Below, piece by piece: positions 26,252-34,256 of a DNA stretch of 64,000 bases (position 1 is the stretch's first letter; every line of letters starts with the position of its first letter). A model generated the notes under the pieces. The model saw only the letters and a program-made list of their open reading frames with translations, had not been told where the DNA came from and did no database searches. The stretch is from an uncultured Acidimicrobiales bacterium (GTDB taxonomy: Bacteria > Actinomycetota > Acidimicrobiia > Acidimicrobiales > SZUA-35): assembly GCA_937922805.1 (NCBI GenBank), contig CALAJV010000002.1, forward strand, positions 124,001 to 188,000, read 5' to 3'. The position numbers and the translations under genes are program-made.

Positions 26252-27973
26252 TCAACTACTACATGACAAGGTCGAGCAGCCAGGTCGGTTTCTGGCCCAT
26301 TCAGGCCGTTTGGCTCCCAAACGATCGAATCGTGGATCAGCGACATATGGCGTTCGAAGCGCTTCGACAAGCAGCTCAATTTCAGAGAAATCACCATTCT
26401 CGGCCGCGTCTATTGCCACCTGAGACAAGTAGTTTCGCAGAACATAACACGGGTTGACACTGTTCATAGACGTCTGGCGTCGCCGATCCGTTAGACCGTA
26501 CTGATTTGTGATCGCTGCGTACCGATCCCGCCAATCGAGCAGTCTTGGCGCAAGGGCCGCGAACTCCGCCTCATCGTAATAGGCGTCTTGTAAGGCCGCG
26601 ATCGGCTCGGCACCGCTTGGGTCTTCACCCGTCACCGTCGACACATCCGATATCGGACAGTCAGCCAAGCGGCGAAAGAACAGCGTCATATCTGTTTCCG
26701 CAGCTGAAAGCAGCTCGAGCAGGTCGTTGGCCAACTCATCAATGTCGTTATCGACTGCGCTACTTGCCTCATCAACCAATTCCGAGCCAAGCCCGATTTT
26801 CGACCGCCACATATTTCGATGGGCGAGATCAAAGTCTTGGCCAAAAGCTTCCAGCGAACGCTGCAGCGGCTCAACATCTTTGGTTACCTGGACGATGGCG
26901 TTGGCCAGTTGTAAAAGGTTCCACTGGGCGATCTGAGGCTGGTTGCCAAATCTATACCGGCGATGTGCTGCGTCTGTGGTGTTGGGCGTCCAGCTGGGAT
27001 CGAAGTTGTCGAGCCAGCCGTACGGCCCATAGTCAATGGTCAACCCGTGGATCGACATGTTGTCGGTGTTCATTACCCCGTGCACGAAACCAACCCGCAT
27101 CCAGTGAACGACCATGTCTAACGTTGATCGACAGGCATCGGCAAACAGCGCCTCATACCGAGCATTGCTGCCTGGTGCGTGTTGTGCGGCTAGGTCGTGA
27201 AAGTAGTGATTGATGGTGAAGTCCAACATGGCCCGAAGTTCTTCGAGCTCTCCCATGGCTGCGAAAATCTGGAAACTACCGAACCGAATGAACGAAGGTG
27301 CCACTCGGCAGACGACTGCACCGTCCTCCATCGCCGGATTACCGTCGTAGAACATGTCACGCCGAACCTTGTCTCCAGTTGAGACAAGGGACAGAGCCCG
27401 AGTTGTCGGGACCCCGAGGTGATGCATTGCTTCGCTGCAGAGAAACTCTCGAATTGACGACCGCATCACTGCGAATCCGTCAGCCCCACGCGAATAAGGG
27501 GTCGGGCCAGCGCCCTTTAGCTGCAGGGTCGATCGCGTACTGCCAACTACTACTTCACCCAGCGACATCGCTCGCCCGTCGCCAAGCTGACCGGCCCAGT
27601 TCCCGAACTGATGTCCGCCGTAGCGGGCGGCGATGGGCCTCATCCCGGGAAGAGTCGCGTTTCCAGAAAATACTTGAGCGGCTATCTCACTGTGATCGGT
27701 CCAAAAATCTGCCCTAATTTCGAGAAGGTCACTCACCTCCTTCGACCAGGATACGAGCAGAGGACCAGACGATCGAGCTGGCTTTGTTGTTGATGAGGCC
27801 GCTTTTGAAACTTGGCGAGGCCGGTTGTCGCCACTCTCGTCCAAAGGAAGCTCGTCGGAGAACCGGTTGTCGAACTGAAGTGACTCAAGCCCGACCCGTT
27901 CTCGATCGGCTGCCGACAATAGGTTCGCCTCATCCCCAAACTGGCTGCCACTGCTAGAAACAAACTGGCTCAT
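26252..27973 (-). CDS. selO: SelO/YdiU-family protein adenylyltransferase
   Basis: A pseudokinase-fold enzyme that transfers AMP from ATP to protein Ser/Thr/Tyr residues, as shown for E. coli and yeast SelO. Key segments are AARYGGHQFGNWAGQLGDGR, LQLKGAGPTPYSRGADG, MNTDNMSIHGLTIDYGPYGW (metal-binding Asn/Asp) and the C-terminal LSCSS, where eukaryotic forms carry selenocysteine. Here that site is a normal Cys. The protein is about 570 residues against 480 in E. coli, mainly through a polar N-terminal extension of about 60 residues. ATG 27973 is preferred over GTG 27979 because AGG lies six bases upstream. It is divergent from the recombinase gene. Confidence 0.9.
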   Translation of the reverse strand: MSQFVSSSGSQFGDEANLLSAADRERVGLESLQFDNRFSDELPLDESGDNRPRQVSKAASSTTKPARSSGPLLVSWSKEVSDLLEIRADFWTDHSEIAAQVFSGNATLPGMRPIAARYGGHQFGNWAGQLGDGRAMSLGEVVVGSTRSTLQLKGAGPTPYSRGADGFAVMRSSIREFLCSEAMHHLGVPTTRALSLVSTGDKVRRDMFYDGNPAMEDGAVVCRVAPSFIRFGSFQIFAAMGELEELRAMLDFTINHYFHDLAAQHAPGSNARYEALFADACRSTLDMVVHWMRVGFVHGVMNTDNMSIHGLTIDYGPYGWLDNFDPSWTPNTTDAAHRRYRFGNQPQIAQWNLLQLANAIVQVTKDVEPLQRSLEAFGQDFDLAHRNMWRSKIGLGSELVDEASSAVDNDIDELANDLLELLSAAETDMTLFFRRLADCPISDVSTVTGEDPSGAEPIAALQDAYYDEAEFAALAPRLLDWRDRYAAITNQYGLTDRRRQTSMNSVNPCYVLRNYLSQVAIDAAENGDFSEIELLVEALRTPYVADPRFDRLGAKRPEWARNRPGCSTLSCSS

Positions 27974-28118
27974 ACGCACCTGCTCATGTATGCACTACTC
28001 TCGACGTACGTACATTTACGTCATCAGAATACGAAACCTCGCTGCTCCGTGCTACCAAGCTAACAGCCAGGTCCGATAGTCCCTAAACCTTGGACACGCA
28101 TCAACTACGCTTGGGTCT

Positions 28119-29180
28119 ATGGAAGCGACAGAACGATCGCGACGTCCATTGGCGAGCACCAATACCACGGATAGCAATAACAACGATGCTGGCTCGCTTT
28201 CCCTTGGCGATGCTATTGATGAGTTTTTCCTGGCTCGGATGCCGCGGAAACACTCAGAGCACACCTTGGCTGCGTATCGCCGAGACTTTGATTCCATAAC
28301 TGCTGCGATAGCCGACGTTGTCGAACGTCCGGCGGCAACATTACTTATCGCCGATCTGACCGTCCCCGACTTACGCCGCGCTTTTGCCCGGATCGCTCAC
28401 CAATCAGCGGCGACGATCGCCCGGACGTGGTCGACTTGGAATCAGCTTTTTACGTTTCTGGTGGCCGAGCGCGTGATTGGCGGCAACCCAATGGCAGCGG
28501 TCGAAAAACCTCGTATTCCTAAGAGTCGACCGAAAGCCATTACCGGCGACGACAGCGTCCAACGGCTATTGGAGGTTGCTTCCAAAGGCCGAACCGGAGC
28601 TCGAGATCCGTGGCCTGAACGCGACTTTGCTGTCGTGGTAACCCTCCTGACATGTGGTTTGCGCCTGTCCGAGCTTCTTGATCTAACTATGCGGTCCATA
28701 GACGGGCCGCCGGGCGATCGTGTGATCGGTGTTCGCGGTAAAGGCAACAAGGAGCGGACAATTCCGCTAGAGCCTGAAGTCGAAGCAGTTATTAGCACCT
28801 ACATCGAGAGTCGATTACGCAAGTTTCCAGGTCGGATTGCAGCCGATGCCGCTCTATTTGTAGCCAACAACGGCGAGGGGCTAAAACGTGGCGGCCTGCA
28901 ATACATGATCGAGTCCCTTTATCGCGAGGCCGGAATCAGAACCCGGGTCCCTGCTGGTGCTTTGGTCCACGCTCTACGTCACACCTTCGCTACCAGCCTG
29001 GCCCGAAACGGAGCAGGCGGTACTGAGTTGCAGAAACTGTTGGGGCACGAGTCTCTAGCAACAACACAGAGGTATATCGACGCATCAGCACGAGAGATTC
29101 GAGCCGCTGCTAGGTCAAATGAGGCTTATGCCGCCCTGCGACAAGTGCAAACAACCGAAACAGAGACCGAAACAACCTGA
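28119..29180 (+). CDS. Tyrosine recombinase (XerC/XerD-like)
   Basis: A 353-residue integrase. After a polar N-terminal tail, the SAM-like core-binding domain (LGDAIDEFFLARMPRKHSEH to NPMAAVEKPRIP) precedes the catalytic domain. The active-site set is complete: Arg in CGLRLSELLDL, Lys in GKGNKER, His-Arg in HALRHTFAT, His in LLGHESL and Tyr in TTQRYIDAS. Length and lack of surrounding phage genes fit XerC/XerD-type housekeeping dimer resolution or an orphan integrase. No attachment-site repeats or tRNA gene were seen beside it. A start ATG at 28119 is the only good candidate. Confidence 0.8.
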   Translation: MEATERSRRPLASTNTTDSNNNDAGSLSLGDAIDEFFLARMPRKHSEHTLAAYRRDFDSITAAIADVVERPAATLLIADLTVPDLRRAFARIAHQSAATIARTWSTWNQLFTFLVAERVIGGNPMAAVEKPRIPKSRPKAITGDDSVQRLLEVASKGRTGARDPWPERDFAVVVTLLTCGLRLSELLDLTMRSIDGPPGDRVIGVRGKGNKERTIPLEPEVEAVISTYIESRLRKFPGRIAADAALFVANNGEGLKRGGLQYMIESLYREAGIRTRVPAGALVHALRHTFATSLARNGAGGTELQKLLGHESLATTQRYIDASAREIRAAARSNEAYAALRQVQTTETETETT

Positions 29181-29362
29181 CCACAGCCGTTTCGTCGCAT
29201 TTCACATCTATTTCACCTCGAAATAACGATGCAATCTGGGTGCTGAAACCAATAGGATTCGGTGTTGGGATTTGGTTCTGTGCTCATACGCCTGCCTAAA
29301 CGGCGTAAACCAAGAGTGCAGACGAACACCACCCACCGTAGACGTGAAAGTAGGTTCTTGGC

Positions 29363-30973
29363 ATGGGCCGCAGAATCGAAGTTGAACTGACCAGCATTAA
29401 AGACGAAAGCCACTGGACGTGGCGAGCGGCCGGGGCTAAAAAGCCCAAGGGCGACTTGGCCGCTTCCTTGCTTTATGAAGGCGCCAAGGTCGGCGACGTC
29501 GTTAAGGTTGAAGCCGATTTCCACGTAGACGGAATCGAGGTGACTGAAGTCTTCGCCCCGAAAGGCAAAAAGGAGCGAACGAACCTCCTTGAGATGAAGT
29601 CTCGCCCTCTGCGAGATGACGAGCTCGTCACTACTCAACGAGTCAGCCGAGATAAACGAGATCGGAAACCGGGACGCAAACGAGAAGGTCGAGATAACCG
29701 ATCTCGAGAAAATCGGTCGCCCCGTCCTCGCCGAGCCGAAGTTGAACAACGACCAAAGCCAAAGCGTCTACGACCCAAGCGAGTACACCGTGATGCGTAC
29801 TTGACCGGTGTGACCGAAGAGCACCGTCCCATCGTTGAACAAGTTGTCCGCGACGGGATGCCGGGCGTTCGGGCTGCGATAGACAAGCAAAACGCGGCGG
29901 CCAAAGAAGCTGGGAAACCAGCAATCGAGGCAGCTCCGATCCTTGCCATCGCCGAACAACACCTCTCACCGGCCCGGTTGGCTGAGTGGCAGGACAAGGC
30001 CGACGCCGCTATGGCCGAGGCTGACGAGCTCGATCTTCGAGATCTTCGCTCGCTCGTCGTTGCTGGCGCTGATGTAGCCCGTGACGATGAGACTAGGGCC
30101 ACGGTCGAGACTTTGAAAGAGGTCTTGAATCGCCGGCTGGAGGCCGACCACGCCGCTTGGCTAAGTGATATGTCCGCTGCTGTCAACGAAGGAAGAGTTG
30201 TTCGGGGCTTGCGATTAAGTTCTCGACCGGTGAAAGCCGGAGCTCCCCTACCAACAGAAATTGCGAGCAAGCTTGCTCAGCAGGCGGCCGAAGCCTTAGC
30301 CCCAGACGTTGGTCAGGATCGGTGGGCAACGGTCCTCGACGCCCTAGCTTATTCTCCAGTTCGAGCCGCGGTTTCGCCTGCAGGTATTCCCGCAGAACCA
30401 AAAGAAGAATTATTGGTCGAGGTTCGGCGGTTATCAGATCGCCTTCCTAGCATTGCCGGCCTGTTTGGCATTGACCCAGCCGATGTTCCCAAAAGTGCGA
30501 AGCGCCGACCTCCGCGCCGAAAGAACACAAACCAGCGACCGAAGAAGAAAGACGGCAAGCCAGAGGCCAAGAAGGAAATGCGTCCCGTACCAGGCGCTGA
30601 GAAGAAAGAGGATGCTCAGCAAGAGGGAGCAGCACGACCAGCGGATGCATCCGATTCTCCTTCACCAGAGACCACTACTGCTTCGAATGAAACAGTTGCC
30701 CCAGCGGCCGAAGCACCAACCGCAGAATCAGTTGCCCCAGCGGCCGAAGCACCAAAATCAGAACCAGAAACCCCAACGACCGAAGCACCAACCGCAGAAT
30801 CAGAAACTCCAACGGCCGAAGCATCAGAGCCAGACGCCGCAACGGCCGAAGGGCCGCAACCGGCTGCTTCTGAACCAACCGCGGCATCTGACGACTCGAG
30901 CGGCGAACAAGAGTCCGATTCGGCAGAAACGTCGGCTCCGTCTGACGCCGAGGATCAGACTGAGAAGGTCTGA
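29363..30973 (+). CDS. Conserved-looking protein with OB-like N-terminus, basic centre and acidic repeat tail
   Basis: I do not recognise a family. Residues 1-75 (MGRRIEVELTSIKDESHWTW and GAKVGDVVKVEADF) suggest a small OB-fold-like beta domain. Residues 95-145 are strongly basic (KRDRKPGRKREGRD). A helical region of about 200 residues follows (from VTEEHRPIVEQVVRDG), then a second basic patch (RRPPRRKNTNQRPKKK). The last 110 residues are an Ala/Glu/Pro/Thr repeat region. A nucleic-acid-binding role, perhaps RNA or ribosome related, would fit the charge layout but is inference. The start ATG 29363 has AGG about 11 bases upstream. Confidence 0.5.
   Translation: MGRRIEVELTSIKDESHWTWRAAGAKKPKGDLAASLLYEGAKVGDVVKVEADFHVDGIEVTEVFAPKGKKERTNLLEMKSRPLRDDELVTTQRVSRDKRDRKPGRKREGRDNRSRENRSPRPRRAEVEQRPKPKRLRPKRVHRDAYLTGVTEEHRPIVEQVVRDGMPGVRAAIDKQNAAAKEAGKPAIEAAPILAIAEQHLSPARLAEWQDKADAAMAEADELDLRDLRSLVVAGADVARDDETRATVETLKEVLNRRLEADHAAWLSDMSAAVNEGRVVRGLRLSSRPVKAGAPLPTEIASKLAQQAAEALAPDVGQDRWATVLDALAYSPVRAAVSPAGIPAEPKEELLVEVRRLSDRLPSIAGLFGIDPADVPKSAKRRPPRRKNTNQRPKKKDGKPEAKKEMRPVPGAEKKEDAQQEGAARPADASDSPSPETTTASNETVAPAAEAPTAESVAPAAEAPKSEPETPTTEAPTAESETPTAEASEPDAATAEGPQPAASEPTAASDDSSGEQESDSAETSAPSDAEDQTEKV
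30695..30853 (+). repeat. 36-39 bp coding repeat (Ala/Glu/Pro/Thr-rich)
   Basis: The first unit is 36 bases (30695-30730) and the second begins GTTGCCCCAG at 30731. Variants with CCAACGGCCGAAGCA follow two more times. The repeats encode TAESVAPAAEAP-like units in the C-terminal tail of the protein at 29363-30973. Copy number may vary between strains. Confidence 0.7.
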
Positions 30974-31014
30974 ACCTGCTCAAGAACCATTGGCGAGGCC
31001 GCAGGTTGTAGCTG

Positions 31015-31422
31015 TTAGCGTAGAGGCAACAGCCTGTGGCTCGTTAGAAACTCGAGCAAACCTGGAACCAGCGGTGTGGAATGTAGCTGGTCATCATCGA
31101 CCCACGTAACAGCCGCTGCGTCATCAGCTGCAATTGGTTCGTCGTTAACCACCACGGTGGCGGCAAAGTCGAGGATCACGAAATGGTGCGCTTCAGCTAT
31201 TCGTTCGACCCAGCCGATAAACGCCCCACACTGGACCTTGAGTCCGGTCTCTTCGAGAACTTCACGTTCGACTGCTTCGATTAGAGTCTCGCCAGGCTCT
31301 ACCCGACCTCCTGGGATGGACCAGTAGCCTTTGCCAGGGCCACGGCCTCGTTGGATCAGCAGGAGGCGTCCTGCGTCGATCACAACGGCACCAACGCAGG
31401 TTTCGACGCTCCTTGGCGCCAT
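31015..31422 (-). CDS. Nudix hydrolase
   Basis: A 135-residue Nudix protein, hydrolysing a nucleoside diphosphate linked to another group. The Nudix box is complete, running from GGRVEPGE through REVLEETGL near residues 37-60, with the metal-binding REVLEE core. The N-terminus CVGAVVIDAGRLLLIQRG is typical of the MutT-like class. Its start ATG overlaps the stop of the acetyltransferase gene by one base (TGATG), so they are co-translated. Substrate candidates such as oxidised nucleotides or ADP-ribose cannot be told apart by eye. Confidence 0.85.
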   Translation of the reverse strand: MAPRSVETCVGAVVIDAGRLLLIQRGRGPGKGYWSIPGGRVEPGETLIEAVEREVLEETGLKVQCGAFIGWVERIAEAHHFVILDFAATVVVNDEPIAADDAAAVTWVDDDQLHSTPLVPGLLEFLTSHRLLPLR

Positions 31423-31898
31423 CAGAGATCGTCGAGGGCCCGGTGGACGGTAAGCATCCGCGCCTTGAGGCCAAACGATTCAAAAAAGTTCTTCGTGTCG
31501 CGATCGCCAGGAAGCGCCCGGGAGTCGATGCCGAGACAGTTGCGGCTCCTCGCTTCGTCCAGCAAGAGGTTCATCATGGCTTCGCCTATTCCTGACTTGC
31601 GAATCTCGCGTTCAACGATAAAATCCGTGACGCTCAGCAATAAGGCGCCATCTTTCAGTTCTTCAATCTCTGCCGCTGAGTACCCAAACACGACTCCGTC
31701 GTAGGTTCCGGACACGATCAAGGCATCATCGCGCTGAAGGCCAGCTCGAATCGAGGCTGTAAACGTTGAAGTCGAGAAGCCTTCCTGTCGGAGCAAAAGG
31801 GGGGCGCCGCGATCGTCTGCGATTTCATCGCGGTGCTTACTGGCAATGGCAACGATGGCGTCTACATCGTCGTTTGTCGCTAGTCGTGCGCCTTCCAC
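31422..31898 (-). CDS. GNAT-family N-acetyltransferase
   Basis: A 158-residue GNAT-fold protein: substrate-side helices ATNDDVDAIVAIASKH, central strands ALLLSVTDFIVERE, and the acetyl-CoA pyrophosphate loop REIRKSGIGEAMMN (a R-x-x-G-I-G/A form). It ends in a strand and helix with FFESFGLKARMLTVHR, as usual. It acetylates an amine of an unknown acceptor. The gene starts with GTG at 31898 and is translationally coupled to the Nudix gene downstream. The upstream neighbour is separated by about 60 bases and may share the transcript. Confidence 0.75.
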   Translation of the reverse strand: MEGARLATNDDVDAIVAIASKHRDEIADDRGAPLLLRQEGFSTSTFTASIRAGLQRDDALIVSGTYDGVVFGYSAAEIEELKDGALLLSVTDFIVEREIRKSGIGEAMMNLLLDEARSRNCLGIDSRALPGDRDTKNFFESFGLKARMLTVHRALDDL

Positions 31899-31957
31899 GT
31901 TAGTTCCGCGGCTCGGAGTCTTGGGTGTTCGGCGAGGCCGGTGGGTTTGACATCGGC

Positions 31958-32518
31958 TTACCCCTTGAGTCGTTCAATTTTGGCTAGGACCGTCTTGCGG
32001 GCACGATTTTCTTTCTCGTAAACGGCGATGCGGGACAGCTGATCTGAATTCAAATCTTCAAGCAAGGGAATGATCTCCTTGGCTTTGAGATCCTCATAGC
32101 GAGCGATCGGCAAACGCTGGGGAGCCTCAGTCTTTTGCTTGGCTGCCCGAGCGCTGGAAGGCTGAGCAGATAGTGATGCATCAGCCTTCGATGGTGGTGC
32201 CGTTGCGGTGCTCGCTCCGTCGTCGACTCGATCGGTGTCGTCGCTCGGCGGAGCCAACCCAATCGCCTCGCCGACGCCGGTCAGCACTTGTGCCGTAGCA
32301 TCCAGTAGCCCGCCGACAACACGTTCGAACGACTCGTCGGCGCCAGAGGTTTGCCGGTCAACTGCCATCTTCCCGATTACCCGGGCCAGTTGAACTTGGC
32401 TCTTACCGCGCTTCACAAGCTGAGGAAGTACGTTCTGATACTCATAAAGCAGGCCGACCGGCGCATATAGCAACAGCTCAACTGCTTGTTCTATTGGATC
32501 TTTCTCGGTTTCGGCCAC
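31958..32518 (-). CDS. Actinobacterial protein with lipid-droplet-protein-like C-terminus
   Basis: The last about 50 residues (LPIARYEDLKAKEI, then LLEDLNSDQLSRIAVYEKE and RKTVLAKIERLKG) resemble the C-terminal helical motif of mycobacterial lipid droplet-associated proteins. The N-terminal 75 residues are helical and moderately amphipathic (IEQAVELLLYAPVGLLYEY). A Ser/Ala/Asp-rich linker joins the two. Function is not known. The similarity is only to the C-terminal motif and could be a general protein-interaction module. The start is GTG 32518, with AAGGA six or seven bases upstream. A TTG at 32539 is also in frame. Confidence 0.5.
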   Translation of the reverse strand: MAETEKDPIEQAVELLLYAPVGLLYEYQNVLPQLVKRGKSQVQLARVIGKMAVDRQTSGADESFERVVGGLLDATAQVLTGVGEAIGLAPPSDDTDRVDDGASTATAPPSKADASLSAQPSSARAAKQKTEAPQRLPIARYEDLKAKEIIPLLEDLNSDQLSRIAVYEKENRARKTVLAKIERLKG

Positions 32519-32663
32519 AGGTTTTCCTTGTTCGATCAATAAGATCAGCGACCCTGTCGGTGCCCAATCGGTGTTCTACGCCCGATACCAATGATCGGTT
32601 CCAAATCAACGCTGCGTTGGTTCAACGATGTGCTTTCAGGCTGTACGTGTAACTGATACCGAC

Positions 32664-33140
32664 CTAACTGATATCGACGACTTCTCCGCAATGGGGGCAA
32701 CGATGATCGGGCTCTTTAGCAATCTGCGTTCGGTTCACCAACAAAAAGCAGCTGAGGCAAGGGAACTCTTCGCCAACCGGTCCTGCAACTTTTGAAGTCG
32801 TTGCGCCAAGCTCTGCTTCTTCGTCATCTTCATCATCATCGGATGAAGCAAGGCGATCCCTTAGGATTGCGTCGAGATCTGCCTCGACGTCATCTGGATC
32901 TTCGTCCTCGTCATCGTCATCGTCAGACACTTTGCGGGCTTTAGGCCGCGCGTCGTCATCGTCGTCGTCGTCTTCTTCGTCATCGTCGTCGGTGAAGGTA
33001 TCAAGATCCTCGTCTAGATCAAGGGCCTCATCGATGTCTCCATCGACCACCTCATCGTCGTCAGGCTCAGCGTCGAACTCCTCGTCGTCGACAAGCTCTT
33101 CGGTTTCTTCTTCTATTTGTTCTTCTGTATCGTCGCTCAT
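32664..33140 (-). CDS. DUF4193-like acidic zinc-ribbon protein
   Basis: About 110 residues of Asp/Glu-rich low-complexity sequence end in a conserved piece: DPDDVEADLDAILRDRL, then FPCLSCFLLVNRTQIAK and HRCPHCGEVVD. The two CxxC pairs would bind one zinc. This layout matches the actinobacterial DUF4193 family, whose members are small, acidic and of unknown function, often suspected of RNA polymerase or ribosome association. Here the acidic part is longer than usual. ATG 33140 is the start; a TTG at 33164 would add eight residues. Confidence 0.75.
   Translation of the reverse strand: MSDDTEEQIEEETEELVDDEEFDAEPDDDEVVDGDIDEALDLDEDLDTFTDDDDEEDDDDDDDARPKARKVSDDDDDEDEDPDDVEADLDAILRDRLASSDDDEDDEEAELGATTSKVAGPVGEEFPCLSCFLLVNRTQIAKEPDHRCPHCGEVVDIS
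32935..33005 (-). repeat. Asp-codon low-complexity tract
   Basis: A run of GAC/GAT (with some GAA/GAG) codons, seen on the plus strand as GTC/ATC repeats, encodes the poly-acidic part of the DUF4193-like protein. Slippage-prone. Confidence 0.6.
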
Positions 33141-33296
33141 TGCTCGCTCGTTACTTTCGCCCAATCGCTTGGGAACTACGCCGGAACGGGGCGGACTCTA
33201 GCCGGTTCGTTGCACACTGCCATACTTTTTCCAAAGTCGGCACCTCAGAGCCACAATTTCCTCGACAGAATCGAAAAACTGGACCGTTTTTCGACG

Positions 33297-34196
33297 CTAT
33301 TGCCGGACGAATCTTGATCGGATCTGCTGAACATTGTCGATGTATTCCTGCGTGTCGTCGTAGTAACCCCGGGCCTGAACAGATCCGGGCCCCTGATAAT
33401 ATCCAGCCATCGCTGGCGACTCGCCGCCCATATAGCCAATCAGCCACTTGAGGAGTCGTGCACTCATACGAATATTGTCGTCGGGCACCGACGTATCGAG
33501 CTCCGGGACACCAATCAGGTCGTTAGCGACCCAGGTAGCCGTTCCCGGCAGGAGTTGCCCGACACCAAGCGCCCCTTTGTTGCTCACGACGTCGTTTTGC
33601 CACCCAGATTCGCGGTAAGCCATGGCCATGAGCAGATCCTGGGGAACGCCGTAGTGGGCCGACCATTTTTCGAATGATGGGATCAGGGCCAGCCGGTCAG
33701 GGTTAGCCAAGAGCCTGCCGGGGAGCGACGGATAGTTCGCAGCAGGGTTTACAGGCGCTACAACGCCCCCTGTGGGCACTCGGAGCTGTTGGCCCACCCG
33801 AATGACGTTGGCGTCTTCAAGGCCATTCCCGTCGATCAGTGCCTGTGTCGACACACCCAGTCGGGCCGCGATTCCACCAAGGGTATCCCCGGCTTGAACT
33901 TCGTATTCGTTGCTCGGTATTTCGATCTTCTGACCGATTCGAATCAAATGGAGATCAGAAATCCCATTCGCTGCCGCTAGCTCGTCCGTAGTAACGCCGT
34001 GATCTCTAGCTATTACCGACAGCGAGTCTCCGGGCTGAACCTCATACTCTTCAGCGTTGGCGGTGCCAGAACTAAAGAATATGAAGGCGATTACGGCGAC
34101 AACCGCAATTAGCGCCTTCACGGCGAATGAACGCCGACTTCTCTTGCGGCCGGACGGCGGTTGGTCAGCGGTTTTGGCTAGCGATAGTTTCGCCAT
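33297..34196 (-). CDS. LysM-containing lytic transglycosylase
   Basis: A 299-residue exported wall enzyme. A basic N-terminus and membrane segment (FAVKALIAVVAVIAFIFF, ending near TANA) form a signal peptide. Two LysM domains follow (EYEVQPGDSLSVIARDHG and EYEVQAGDTLGGIAARLG, about residues 50-95 and 98-142), which bind peptidoglycan glycan chains. The C-terminal SLT-type domain has the catalytic Glu in MAYRESGWQNDVVS and the typical GALGVGQLLPGTA and GYYQGPGSV. It cleaves the MurNAc-GlcNAc bond with a 1,6-anhydro product. ATG 34196 has GGGAG upstream. Confidence 0.9.
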   Translation of the reverse strand: MAKLSLAKTADQPPSGRKRSRRSFAVKALIAVVAVIAFIFFSSGTANAEEYEVQPGDSLSVIARDHGVTTDELAAANGISDLHLIRIGQKIEIPSNEYEVQAGDTLGGIAARLGVSTQALIDGNGLEDANVIRVGQQLRVPTGGVVAPVNPAANYPSLPGRLLANPDRLALIPSFEKWSAHYGVPQDLLMAMAYRESGWQNDVVSNKGALGVGQLLPGTATWVANDLIGVPELDTSVPDDNIRMSARLLKWLIGYMGGESPAMAGYYQGPGSVQARGYYDDTQEYIDNVQQIRSRFVRQ

Positions 34197-34256
34197 TGTT
34201 TAGCTCCCTAACAGAAAACGGGGGTTCGCTCATTTGATAGCACAAACCCATACCTA

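Noticed and set aside
28004..28011. ACGTACGT palindrome in the SelO/recombinase divergent region
   Set aside because: Eight bases are too few to mark a site, and no second copy is near.
29213..30270. Long minus-strand frames opposite the protein at 29363
   Set aside because: Composition is Ser/Arg/Leu-rich antisense of the plus-strand gene, which has the better start and domain layout.
30973..31007. AACCTGC and GCAGGTT arms as a bidirectional terminator between convergent genes
   Set aside because: The loop is 21 bases and no T-run follows on either strand.
30447..31109. Frames rich in QRPKHQPQN on the plus strand and their minus-strand complements
   Set aside because: They come from the 36-39 base coding repeats read in other frames.
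32932..33201. Plus-strand Ser-rich frame
   Set aside because: It is the antisense of the Asp/Glu tract of the DUF4193-like gene.
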